A stretch of DNA of 64,000 nucleotides from Pseudomonas sp. MTM4 (lineage in GTDB: Bacteria; Pseudomonadota; Gammaproteobacteria; Pseudomonadales; Pseudomonadaceae). The translations under genes were made by a program, and so were the position numbers. This document shows positions 46,289 to 54,768 of the stretch, one piece after another (within the stretch, counting starts at the first letter, position 1; each line of letters starts with the position of its first letter). The stretch covers positions 4,077,001-4,141,000 of the forward strand of contig NZ_CP048411.1 of NCBI RefSeq assembly GCF_019355055.1. The letters run 5' to 3'. The notes below the pieces were generated by a model. It was not told the origin of the DNA, did no database searches, and was given only the letters and a program-made list of their open reading frames with translations.

Positions 46289-48685
46289 TCAGGCCGGTGT
46301 CGTTTCCGTGGCTACCGCTGCAGTGGCGCTCTGCTTCAGCTTGCGCATCTGCTCGACGCCCCAGAGCACGCGCTCCGGTGTCGCCGGCGCGTCGATCTTC
46401 GGCTGTGCCTTGTAGTCGGCCAGGCTGGCCACGGCGTCCTTGATCGCGCACCAGACCGAGATGCCGAGCATGAACGGCGGTTCGCCAACGGCCTTGGAAT
46501 GGAAGACCGTGTCCTCGGGGTTCTTGCGGTTTTCCACCAGCTTGACCCGCAGGTCCAGCGGCATGTCGGCCACCGCCGGCACCTTGTAGCTGGCTGGGCC
46601 GCTGGTCATCAGCTTGCCTTTGTCGTTCCACACCAGCTCTTCCATGGTCAGCCAGCCCATGCCCTGAACGAAGCCGCCTTCCACCTGGCCGATGTCGATG
46701 GCCGGGTTCAGCGAGGCGCCGACGTCGTGCAGGATGTCGCTGCGCAGCATGCGGTACTCACCGGTCAGGGTATCGACCAGCACTTCCGAGCAGGCGGCGC
46801 CGTAAGCGAAGTAGTAGAACGGCCGGCCACGCGCCTGGTCGCGGTCGTAGAAGATCTTCGGCGTGCGGTAGAAGCCCGTCGAGGACAGCGACACCTGGCC
46901 AAAGTAGGCCTGCTGGATCAGCTCTTCGAACGATACGAACTGGTCGCGGATGCGCACCTGACCATTCTTGAACTCCACATCTTCCTCGGTGACCTTGTAG
47001 TGCCGTGCTGCGAATTCGACCAGGCGCTGCTTGATGATCAGCGCGGCGTTCTGCGCGGCCTTGCCGTTGAGGTCGGCACCGCTGGAGGCAGCGGTCGGCG
47101 AAGTGTTGGGCACTTTGTCGGTGTTGGTGGCGGTGATCTGGATGCGATCGATATCGACCTGGAACACTTCGGCCACGACCTGCGCGACCTTGATGTTCAG
47201 GCCTTGGCCCATTTCGGTGCCGCCGTGGTTCAGATGGATGCTGCCATCGGTGTAGACGTGTACCAGCGCGCCGGCCTGGTTGAGAAAGGTAGCGGTGAAG
47301 CTGATGCCGAATTTCACCGGCGTCAACGACAGGCCCTTCTTCAGGACCGGACTCTTGGCATTGAACGCACGGATTTCCTCGCGGCGGCGAGCGTATTCGC
47401 TGCTTGCCTCAAGCTCGGCGGTCATCTCCTGGAGCATGTTGTGCTCGACGGTCTGGTAGTACGGCGTGACGTTGCGCTCGGTCTTGCCGTAGTAGTTGCG
47501 CTTGCGCACGTCCAGCGGGTCCTTGCCGAGGTGACGCGCGACGGCGTCCATGATCTCCTCGATGGCGACCATGCCCTGTGGACCGCCAAAGCCGCGGTAG
47601 GCAGTGTTGGACGCCAGGTTGGTCTTGCAGCGATGGCCGTGGATCGTGGCATCGCCCAGGTAGTAGGCGTTGTCGGAGTGGAACATGGCGCGGTCGACGA
47701 TTGAGCCCGACAGGTCCGGCGAATAGCCACAGTTGCCGGCCAGGTCGATCTGAATGCCCTGCAGCAAGCCGTCGTCATCGAAGCCCACGTCGTATTCGAC
47801 ATAGAAGGGGTGACGCTTGCCGGTCATGGTCATGTCTTCCATGCGCGGCAGGCGCATCTTGGTCGGGCGTCCGGTGAGGTGGGCAATCACTGCGCACATG
47901 CAGGCGGGCATCGAGGCCTGGGTTTCCTTGCCGCCGAAGCCGCCACCCATGCGGCGCATGTCGATGACGATCTTGTTCATCGATACGCCGAGGACTTCGG
48001 CCACCAGTTTCTGCACCTCGGTGGGGTTCTGCGTCGAGGTGTAAACGATCATGCCGCCGTCTTCGGTGGGCATCACCGAGGAAATTTGCGTCTCCAGGTA
48101 GAAGTGTTCCTGCCCGCCGATGTGCAGCGTGCCTTGCAGGCGACGTGGCGCGGCAGCCAGTGCCGTCGCTGAATCGCCGCGCTTGTGGGTGTGGCTGTCG
48201 AGCACGAAATGCTTCTTGCGCAGCGCGTCGACCACATCGAGCACCGGCTCCAGGTCCTCGTATTCGATGATCGCGGCCATGGCGGCCTTGCGTGCGGTCT
48301 CCAGGCTGTCGGCGGCGACGGCGATCACCGGCTGGCCAACGTACTCGACCTTGCCGTCCGCCAGCAGCGGGTCGCCGGCGACTACCGGACCGATGTCCAG
48401 CTGGCCGGGCACGTCTTCGGCGGTGATGGCGATGGCCACACCGGGAATCTGGTAGCAGGGCGAGGTGTCGATGCTGACGATGCGGGCATGGGCGCGGTCG
48501 CTCATGCGCGCATAGACGTGCAGCTGGTTGGGGAATTCCAGGCGGTCGTCGACGTATACCGCTTCACCGGAAACGTGCTTGTCCGCGCTGTCGTGCTTGA
48601 CACTCCGACCGACGCCGGTGACCAGGTCCTGCTTGAACAGGGCGGCAATTTCTTCCTGGGTCTTGGCAAGGCTGTGGTTAGACAT
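46289..48685 (-). CDS. xdhB: Xanthine dehydrogenase, molybdopterin subunit
   Basis: The 798-residue subunit carries the molybdenum cofactor: VKHDSADKHVSGEAVYVDD near the N-terminus, MRRMGGGFGGKETQASMPA, TAYRGFGGPQGMVAIEEIMDAVA and the C-terminal HSKAVGEPPFMLGISV with the catalytic Glu. It oxidises hypoxanthine to xanthine and xanthine to urate with XdhA. Its ATG overlaps the end of xdhA by eight bases, so the two are coupled. Confidence 0.97.
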   Translation of the reverse strand: MSNHSLAKTQEEIAALFKQDLVTGVGRSVKHDSADKHVSGEAVYVDDRLEFPNQLHVYARMSDRAHARIVSIDTSPCYQIPGVAIAITAEDVPGQLDIGPVVAGDPLLADGKVEYVGQPVIAVAADSLETARKAAMAAIIEYEDLEPVLDVVDALRKKHFVLDSHTHKRGDSATALAAAPRRLQGTLHIGGQEHFYLETQISSVMPTEDGGMIVYTSTQNPTEVQKLVAEVLGVSMNKIVIDMRRMGGGFGGKETQASMPACMCAVIAHLTGRPTKMRLPRMEDMTMTGKRHPFYVEYDVGFDDDGLLQGIQIDLAGNCGYSPDLSGSIVDRAMFHSDNAYYLGDATIHGHRCKTNLASNTAYRGFGGPQGMVAIEEIMDAVARHLGKDPLDVRKRNYYGKTERNVTPYYQTVEHNMLQEMTAELEASSEYARRREEIRAFNAKSPVLKKGLSLTPVKFGISFTATFLNQAGALVHVYTDGSIHLNHGGTEMGQGLNIKVAQVVAEVFQVDIDRIQITATNTDKVPNTSPTAASSGADLNGKAAQNAALIIKQRLVEFAARHYKVTEEDVEFKNGQVRIRDQFVSFEELIQQAYFGQVSLSSTGFYRTPKIFYDRDQARGRPFYYFAYGAACSEVLVDTLTGEYRMLRSDILHDVGASLNPAIDIGQVEGGFVQGMGWLTMEELVWNDKGKLMTSGPASYKVPAVADMPLDLRVKLVENRKNPEDTVFHSKAVGEPPFMLGISVWCAIKDAVASLADYKAQPKIDAPATPERVLWGVEQMRKLKQSATAAVATETTPA

Positions 48686-50150
48686 AAGCGGTCACCCTCG
48701 TTTCGGTTTTCGGTGCGTGCTGTTCCAGGAAGCACTTGCGCAGCAGGTTTTGTGCAACCAGCAGGCGGTATTCGCGGCTGGCGCGGAAGTCGGTCAGTGG
48801 CGTGAAGTCCTGGGCCAGGGCTTCGCAGGCGCGCTCGGCCGTTTCGATGGTGAAGGATGCACCATTCAGCGCGGCCTCACAGGCAGCCGCCCGCTTCGGA
48901 ATCGCCGCCATACCGCCGAAGGCGATCCGTGCGTCGGCGATCACGCCATTCTCGACACGCAGATCGAACGCTGCACAGACGGCGGAAATATCATCGTCCA
49001 GTCGTTTGGACACCTTGTAGGCGCGGAAAATCTGATCCGGTCGAGCGCGCGGAACGATGATCTTCTCGATGAATTCGCCTTGCTCGCGAGCGGTGACCTT
49101 GTAGTCGATGAAGTAATCCTGCAGCAGCAGGGTGCGGCTGTTGACGCCCTTGCGCAGGACGACCTGCGCACCCAGCGCGATCAGGAGCGGTGGAGAGTCA
49201 CCGATGGGCGAGGCGTTACCGATGTTGCCACCGAGGGTGCCCTGGTTGCGGATCTGCAAAGAGGCGAAGCGGTGCAGCAGCTCGCCGAAATCTGGGTATT
49301 CGTTGGCCAGTGCTTCGTAGCAATCGGTCAGCGGGGTCGCAGCGCCGATCTCGATGGTGCTGTCGGTCAGCTCGACTTTCTTCATCTCGGCGATATGGCC
49401 GACGTAAATCATCACCGGCAGCTCGCGATGGAACTGGGTAACCTCAAGCGCCAGGTCGGTACCGCCAGCGAGCAGACGAGCATCGGGGTTGGCGCTGTAG
49501 ATATCGGCCAGATCGCCCACGGTTAGTGGCGACAGGCAGCGCTTGTCGCCACTGTTCAGCTCGGCGGTCTCGCGCGGTTCGATGGTTTTCAACTGAGCAA
49601 TGGTTTCGGCTTCGCGCGCGTCGAACTGGTCCGGCTGCTTGCCGCGGCAGGCTTGTTCGGCCGCTTCGAGAATCGGGCGGTAGCCGGTACAGCGGCAGAG
49701 ATTGCCTGCCAGCGCTTCGTGGGTCTGGGCCGGATCGTATTCGTTGACGGCGCCTGACGCGGCCCGGCCTGACGCGGCGCGATTCTTCTGCAGGGCGAAC
49801 AGGCTCATGACGAAGCCGGGGGTGCAGAAGCCGCATTGCGAACCATGGCAATCGACCATCGCCTGCTGGACGCTGTGCAGCTGGCCTTGATCCTTCAGGT
49901 CTTCGACGACGATCAGTTGCTTGCCGTGCAGGGCGGAAACGAAGGTCAGACAGGAGTTGAGCGTGCGATAACGCAGCCGGTCGCCGTCCAGCTCACCCAC
50001 AACTACGGTACAGGCACCGCAGTCACCGGAGGCACAGCCTTCTTTGGTACCGGACTTGCCGCGGTATTCACGCAGGTATTCGAGTACGGTGGTATTCGGA
50101 TCGAGAGTCTGCTCACGGCGCAGCTCTCGATTGAGTAGGAACTGGATCAC
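48678..50150 (-). CDS. xdhA: Xanthine dehydrogenase, FeS/FAD subunit
   Basis: The 490-residue protein has a plant-type [2Fe-2S] site (C39, C44, C47, C67), a second [2Fe-2S] site (C106, C109, C152, C154) and a FAD domain (LLAGGTDLALEV; QGTLGGNIGNASPIGDSPP). It passes electrons from the Mo site to NAD+. Between the two parts of the second site a duplicated RAASG unit (residues ~124-133) gives a small extra loop. Two RutR-like palindromes lie 53-89 bases upstream. Confidence 0.97.
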   Translation of the reverse strand: MIQFLLNRELRREQTLDPNTTVLEYLREYRGKSGTKEGCASGDCGACTVVVGELDGDRLRYRTLNSCLTFVSALHGKQLIVVEDLKDQGQLHSVQQAMVDCHGSQCGFCTPGFVMSLFALQKNRAASGRAASGAVNEYDPAQTHEALAGNLCRCTGYRPILEAAEQACRGKQPDQFDAREAETIAQLKTIEPRETAELNSGDKRCLSPLTVGDLADIYSANPDARLLAGGTDLALEVTQFHRELPVMIYVGHIAEMKKVELTDSTIEIGAATPLTDCYEALANEYPDFGELLHRFASLQIRNQGTLGGNIGNASPIGDSPPLLIALGAQVVLRKGVNSRTLLLQDYFIDYKVTAREQGEFIEKIIVPRARPDQIFRAYKVSKRLDDDISAVCAAFDLRVENGVIADARIAFGGMAAIPKRAAACEAALNGASFTIETAERACEALAQDFTPLTDFRASREYRLLVAQNLLRKCFLEQHAPKTETRVTAYV

Positions 50151-50202
50151 GGAACCTCCGGGGTTTTTTGTTCTGGGCTCTGGCGTGGAAATTAGCTTTA
50201 TC

Positions 50203-50239
50203 TGACTTTTAGGTCAACAAATAGCTGACTGGAAAGTCA
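50203..50239. promoter_or_regulatory. Tandem RutR-like palindromes upstream of xdhA
   Basis: TGACT-TTTA-GGTCA (50203-50216) and TGACT-GGAA-AGTCA (50226-50239, perfect) are 23 bases apart centre to centre, about two helical turns, so two dimers could bind the same face. Confidence 0.6.
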
Positions 50240-50316
50240 ATTCGCCCGACAGGTGCGCTTGCCCGGCACAGTGGTGCGATGTGCCGACGTGACATCGTGC
50301 TTGCAGTAAAGCCCGT

Positions 50317-51291
50317 TTAGACCGCGTTGGCGTCGGTTTCGCGGCGATATGCATAGGTGTCGGCGAAGCGCGACAACATATAGGCCTCGCAGGTCGTTAC
50401 CGGGTGTTTCGGCGGATTGCCCACGTCGTGGCAGCCGGGCAGGCAACTGATCTCGGTATCTGGATGCGGCTCGGCGAAGAACGGCATCGAATAACGATCC
50501 ACGCCCAGCGGGCTGATCACCCGATGCGGGGTGGACTTGTATCGGTCGTTGCTCCAGCGCGCCATCATGTCACCGATATTGACCACGTAGGTGCCTTCGA
50601 TCGGCGGCGCGTCGATCCACTCGCCCCTGACGTTCTGCACCTGCAAGCCGCCGGCCTGGTCCTGATGGAGCAGCGTGATGCAGCCGTAGTCGGTATGCGC
50701 GCCGGCGCCTTGCTGTTCGGCGCTGCTGGCGGTGGCGCGGGGCGGGTAGTGGATCATGCGGAACACGCTGATGGGCTCGACGAAGCGCTTATCGAAGAAG
50801 TCCCTTTCGATGCCCAGCGCCAGCGCGATGGCGCGCAGCAGGGTACTGGCCAGCTCGTGCATGTCGCGGTAGTGGCCTTCCATCAGCTCGATCCAGCCGG
50901 GAATCTGTGCCGGGTGGCGATTGGGTCCGCGCAGGGATTTGCCGGCGAACACATCCGGATGCTCGGCGCTCATGTGAAACCCCATGTCGAAGGTCTCCTT
51001 GAGGTCGCACGGCTGGCCGGGATCGAGCTGCTCGGTGGCGACAGCGCCGTAGCCGCGATGATGCCGGCTGCGGGTGATGTCGATCTCGAGCTTCTGCTCG
51101 ACCGGCAGAGCGAAGAAGCGGCGGGCATGGTCGCTCAGCTCGGCGATGCGCTCTGCCCCGATGGGATGACCTTCGATATAGAAGAAGCCCCACTCGCGGC
51201 ACGCGCGGTCGATCTGTCGAGCGACCTTGAGGTGCGCGGTCTCGTCGGCGGTATAGAGCGGGGAAATGTCGATGATCGGAAGGGTGGTCAT
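50317..51291 (-). CDS. Isopenicillin N synthase-like 2OG/Fe(II) oxygenase
   Basis: The 324-residue protein has the full iron site (His199, Asp201 in HTDYG; His256 in HRVIS) and the 2-oxoglutarate RxS (R266-Y-S268). The family pattern is clear (LPIIDISPL, WIDAPPIEGTYVVNIGDMMARWSNDRY). Such enzymes hydroxylate, desaturate or cyclise small molecules. It lies between the BMP binding-protein gene and xdhA in the same direction, 108 bases after the former. A paralogue is at 60504. A nucleobase or nucleoside substrate is inferred from context only. Confidence 0.9.
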   Translation of the reverse strand: MTTLPIIDISPLYTADETAHLKVARQIDRACREWGFFYIEGHPIGAERIAELSDHARRFFALPVEQKLEIDITRSRHHRGYGAVATEQLDPGQPCDLKETFDMGFHMSAEHPDVFAGKSLRGPNRHPAQIPGWIELMEGHYRDMHELASTLLRAIALALGIERDFFDKRFVEPISVFRMIHYPPRATASSAEQQGAGAHTDYGCITLLHQDQAGGLQVQNVRGEWIDAPPIEGTYVVNIGDMMARWSNDRYKSTPHRVISPLGVDRYSMPFFAEPHPDTEISCLPGCHDVGNPPKHPVTTCEAYMLSRFADTYAYRRETDANAV

Positions 51292-51330
51292 TCTGCGGAC
51301 TCGTGCGTGTGCTTTTCGATACCGGTGCCG

Positions 51331-51388
51331 GAAGCTGAAGGCTGGACGAAAGAGCGCCTCGTTCAGCCTCGAGCTTTCAGCCTCCAGC
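51331..51388. repeat. Palindromic intergenic element between BMP and oxygenase genes
   Basis: GAAGCTGAAGGCTGGACGA (51331-51349) pairs imperfectly with TCGTTCAGCC..CTTTCAGC (51359-51381). It may reduce read-through from the BMP gene into the oxygenase gene. Confidence 0.55.
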
Positions 51389-51399
51389 GGTTTCTCGTT

Positions 51400-52482
51400 T
51401 TACTTCGGCAGTTCGGCCTTCACGCCTTCGACATAAAAGTTCATTGATGCCAGGTCCTTGGTGGTTGCAGTCTGGCCTTCGGCGATGCGCACCTGGCCGG
51501 ACTGATCCTTGATCGGGCCGGTGAAGGGATGGAAGGCGCCACTGCGGATGCTGGCGATGATTTCCTCGGCTTCGGACTTCACGTCAGCGGGTACCAGGTC
51601 GCTGATCGGCAGGCTGATGCTGTCCTCTGCCAGGCCGCCCCAGAAGTCCTCGGCTTTCCAAGTGCCGGCCATTACGGCTTCGGCGGACTTGGTGTAGTGC
51701 GGGCCCCAGTCGTTGACGATGGAGGTCAGCACGGCCTTGGGACCGAAGTGCTGCATGTCCGAGGCGTAGCCCACGGAATAGACTCCGCGGCGTTCGGCAG
51801 CCTGGATCGGCGCCGGGCTGTCGGTGTGCTGGAAGACCACGTCCACGCCCTGGTCGATCAGCGCGTTGGCGGCATCGGCTTCCTTGCCCGGATCGAACCA
51901 GGTGTTGACCCACACGACCTTGATCTCGGTGCCGGGGTTGTACTTGTCTAGCGCCAGCTGGATGGCGTTGATGTCGCGGATGACTTCCGGAATCGGGAAG
52001 GAGGCGATGTAGCCGACCTTCTTGGTCTTGGTCATCTTCGCCGCGAGGAAGCCGCCGACGTAGCGACCCTCGTAGGAACGGGTCAGGTAGGTGCCGACGT
52101 TGTCGGCCTGCTTGTAGCCGGTGGCGTGCTCGAAGGTGACGTCGGGAAATTGCTTGGCGACCTTGACCGTGGGGTTCATGTAGCCAAAGGAGGTGGTGAA
52201 GACCAGGTCATAGCCGCCCTTAGCCATGTTGCGGATCACCCGTTCGGAGTCGGCGCCTTCGGCTACGTTCTCGACGAAGCTGGTCTGAACCTTGTCGCCG
52301 AGCTTCTCTTCCAGATACTTGCGGCCCTGCTCGTGCTGGTAGGTCCAGCCATGGTCGCCGATCGGGCCGATGTAGACGAAACCGACCTTCAGCGGATCGG
52401 CCGCCGAGACGCAGAAGGCTGTGCTCAGGCCGATGGCTGCGGCGAGGGTACGTAGCAGGTTTTTTCTTATCTTGGCTTGCAT
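51400..52482 (-). CDS. BMP family nucleoside ABC transporter binding protein
   Basis: The 360-residue protein has a signal peptide (MQAKIRKNLLRTLAAAIGLSTAFCVSA) and the BMP/PnrA fold: VGFVYIGPIGDHGWTYQHEQGRKYLEE, DLVFTTSFGYMNPTVKVAKQFPDV, VVFQHTDSPAPIQAAERRGVYSVGY. There is no lipobox. BMP proteins feed dual-domain ATPase plus two-permease transporters for purine nucleosides, encoded just upstream. AGGAG eight bases before ATG 52482 fixes the start. A RutR-like site is 65 bases upstream. Confidence 0.92.
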   Translation of the reverse strand: MQAKIRKNLLRTLAAAIGLSTAFCVSAADPLKVGFVYIGPIGDHGWTYQHEQGRKYLEEKLGDKVQTSFVENVAEGADSERVIRNMAKGGYDLVFTTSFGYMNPTVKVAKQFPDVTFEHATGYKQADNVGTYLTRSYEGRYVGGFLAAKMTKTKKVGYIASFPIPEVIRDINAIQLALDKYNPGTEIKVVWVNTWFDPGKEADAANALIDQGVDVVFQHTDSPAPIQAAERRGVYSVGYASDMQHFGPKAVLTSIVNDWGPHYTKSAEAVMAGTWKAEDFWGGLAEDSISLPISDLVPADVKSEAEEIIASIRSGAFHPFTGPIKDQSGQVRIAEGQTATTKDLASMNFYVEGVKAELPK

Positions 52483-52546
52483 GGGTGACGCTCCTGTTGT
52501 CGTGATGCGAAAAGCCGTATGGCTACCGTTGCCAAGTGCAAAAAGC

Positions 52547-52560
52547 TGACCAAATGGACA
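52547..52560. promoter_or_regulatory. RutR-like palindrome upstream of the BMP gene
   Basis: TGACCAAATGGACA differs from TGACCANNTGGTCA by one base, the closest RutR match in the window. It suggests the BMP gene has its own promoter in the 184-base gap. Confidence 0.65.
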
Positions 52561-52666
52561 GTTCCCCTCGAAGGTCGCGTTAAACCTGGGAACGCCGGCC
52601 GTTTGCCTGTCGCAGCGGGTGCGCAACTGGTGCGCATCCCGCTGTGAATGCCCTGCGGCAGTGCGT

Positions 52667-53593
52667 TCAATGCCCGGCTTTCCATGGCTGGCCCAGCGAC
52701 ACCGGCGCGAACAGCCGGGTGCGGATGGCATCGCGCGAAAGCAGCACCAGCACCAGGATGGTGGCGACATAGGGCAGCATCGCCAGCAGGTTGCCGGGGA
52801 TCGCCAGGCCAATGCCCTGGACCACCAGGTGCAGAATGCTGGCGAGCCCGAACAGATAGGCGCCGAGCAGCACCCGACCGACCCGCCAGCTGGCGAATAC
52901 CACCAGCGCCAGGGCGATCCAGCCGCGTCCGGCGGTCATGTTTTCCGCCCACATCGGGGTATAGGCCAGCGACAGGTAGCCGCCGGCGAGGCCGGCCATG
53001 GCGCCGCCGAACATCACCGCCAGGGTACGTACTCGCAACACCGGCAGGCCCATGGCGCTGGCCGCGTCAGGGTTCTCGCCGACCGCCTGGATGATCAGAC
53101 CGATGCGGCTTTTCAGCAGCACCCAGGCGATCCCCGCGAACAGCGCGAACGACAGATAGACCAGCAGATCCTGAGCGAACAGCATGCGTCCGATCAGCGG
53201 GATATCGGCCAGCAGTGGGATGGCGACGGGCTCGAATCCGGCCAGCGGCTTGCCGACCCAGGTGGCGCCGACGAAGGACGACAGGCCCACGCCGAAGATG
53301 GTCAGCGCCAGGCCAGTGGCCACCTGGTTGGCCGCCAGGCCGAGGGCGACGAAGGCGAACAGCAGCGAAAGCAGTACCCCGGCCAGGCAGGCAAGCAGCA
53401 CGCCCAGCCAGAGATTGCCAGTGGCGTAGGCGACGATGAAACCGATCACCGCGCCGAACAGCATCATGCCTTCCTGGCCGAGGTTGAGTACGCCGGTCTT
53501 CTCGCAGACCAGCTCGCCGAGCGCGACCAGCAGCAGCGGTGTGCCGGTGCGGATCATGGCGTAGAAAATGTTGGTCAGCAGGTCGATGTCCAT
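52667..53593 (-). CDS. Nucleoside ABC transporter permease 2
   Basis: The 308-residue inner-membrane protein has about nine TM segments and the family motifs TPLLLVALGELVCEKTGVLNLGQEGMMLFGA and AVGENPDAASAMGLPV, as in BMP-linked permeases (NupQ/YufQ type). It pairs with the permease encoded upstream. Confidence 0.92.
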   Translation of the reverse strand: MDIDLLTNIFYAMIRTGTPLLLVALGELVCEKTGVLNLGQEGMMLFGAVIGFIVAYATGNLWLGVLLACLAGVLLSLLFAFVALGLAANQVATGLALTIFGVGLSSFVGATWVGKPLAGFEPVAIPLLADIPLIGRMLFAQDLLVYLSFALFAGIAWVLLKSRIGLIIQAVGENPDAASAMGLPVLRVRTLAVMFGGAMAGLAGGYLSLAYTPMWAENMTAGRGWIALALVVFASWRVGRVLLGAYLFGLASILHLVVQGIGLAIPGNLLAMLPYVATILVLVLLSRDAIRTRLFAPVSLGQPWKAGH

Positions 53594-53604
53594 GGGAAGT
53601 CCTT

Positions 53605-53702
53605 AGCTGGAAGCCAGAAGCTGGAAGCTGGCAGAAAAAGCGGAAGTGGAGGTCATGGCTGCGTCACCGACTTCAAGCTTCCAGCTTTCCGCTTCCAGCT
53701 CC
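53605..53702. repeat. AGCTGGAAG/CTTCCAGCT repeat cluster
   Basis: Several direct copies of AGCTGGAAGC (53605-53630) face inverted copies CTTCCAGCTTTCCGCTTCCAGCT-like (53671-53700). The cluster begins after permease 2's start codon region and continues into the 3' end of permease 1. Confidence 0.7.
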
Positions 53703-54756
53703 ACGCGAAGCGCGGTCGATAATGAATCAGCACGTCGCAGGCCAGCAGGAAGAACAGCACCATGCCCTGGAACAGCTGGGTGATGGACTGCGGCAGGTTG
53801 GCGGCCATCTGGGCGTTCTCGCCGCCGAGATAGAGCAGCGCCATCAGCAGGCTGGCGAAGACGATGCCGATCGGGTTGAGGCGACCGAGGAAGGCCACGG
53901 TGATCGCCGCGTAGCCATAGCCCGGCGAGACCTGCGGCACCAGCTGACCGATGGGTCCGGTGACTTCCGCCACGCCAGCGAGCCCGGCCAGGCCACCACT
54001 GATCAGCAACGCGAGCCAGATCAGCCGACGTTCGCGGAAACCGACGAGGCCGGCGGCCCTGCGATCCAGGCCAAGCACCTTGATCTGGAAACCCAGAAAG
54101 CTCCGTTGCAACAGCACCCAGACGGCCACCAGTGCCAGCAGCGCGAACCAGAAACCGGCGTGCACGCGCAGGCCGTCGATCAGCTCCGGCAGGCGGGAGG
54201 CATCGCCGAACATCGCCGACTCGGGGAAGTTGAAGCCGTCCGGGTCCTTCAGCGGACCGTGCACCGCGAACAGCAGCAGGTTCAGCGCGATGTAGTTGAG
54301 CATGATGCTGGTGAGGATTTCGTTGGCGTTGAAGGCAGTCTTCAGCCAGGCGCAGAGTCCGCCCCAGGCGGCCCCGCCAAGAATGCCCGCGCCGAGCGTC
54401 AACAGCAGTGCCAGGCGGGAATCCCAGTCGATGATGTTGACCGCCAGCGCACTGCCGGCCAGCGCGCCGATCAGCAGCTGACCCTCGGCACCGATATTCC
54501 AGATGCGGGCGCGGTAGACCACCGCCAGCCCCAGGGCGCAGAGCAGGATCGGCAAGGCCTTGACCATCAGCTCGGAGAGCCCGTAGAGATCGCTGACCGG
54601 GTCGATCAGCAGCACCTTCAGCGTCTGCAGCGGCGGATGGCCGAGCAGGGCGAAGAGCAGGGCGCCGCTGACCAGTGTCAGCAGCGCGGCGAGCACTGGC
54701 GAGAGCCAGAGCATGGCGCGGGATTCGGCCCCGCGTGGTTGCAGTGTGAACAGCAT
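53653..54756 (-). CDS. Nucleoside ABC transporter permease 1
   Basis: The 367-residue inner-membrane protein has GLSELMVKALPILLCALGLAVVYRARIWNIGAEGQLLIG, NANEILTSIMLNYIALNLL and GPIGQLVPQVSPGYGYAAITVAFLGRLNP, typical of NupP/YufP permeases. Its last ~15 residues (SWKRKAGSLKS...) are encoded by the palindromic repeat cluster and are probably not ancestral. The start lies 13 bases after the ATPase stop codon. Confidence 0.92.
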   Translation of the reverse strand: MLFTLQPRGAESRAMLWLSPVLAALLTLVSGALLFALLGHPPLQTLKVLLIDPVSDLYGLSELMVKALPILLCALGLAVVYRARIWNIGAEGQLLIGALAGSALAVNIIDWDSRLALLLTLGAGILGGAAWGGLCAWLKTAFNANEILTSIMLNYIALNLLLFAVHGPLKDPDGFNFPESAMFGDASRLPELIDGLRVHAGFWFALLALVAVWVLLQRSFLGFQIKVLGLDRRAAGLVGFRERRLIWLALLISGGLAGLAGVAEVTGPIGQLVPQVSPGYGYAAITVAFLGRLNPIGIVFASLLMALLYLGGENAQMAANLPQSITQLFQGMVLFFLLACDVLIHYRPRFAWSWKRKAGSLKSVTQP

Positions 54757-54768
54757 GGCGAAGGCTCG

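Noticed and set aside
46268..47704. Long open frame opposite xdhB (478 codons)
   Set aside because: Antisense to clear XdhB motifs, with no recognisable domain.
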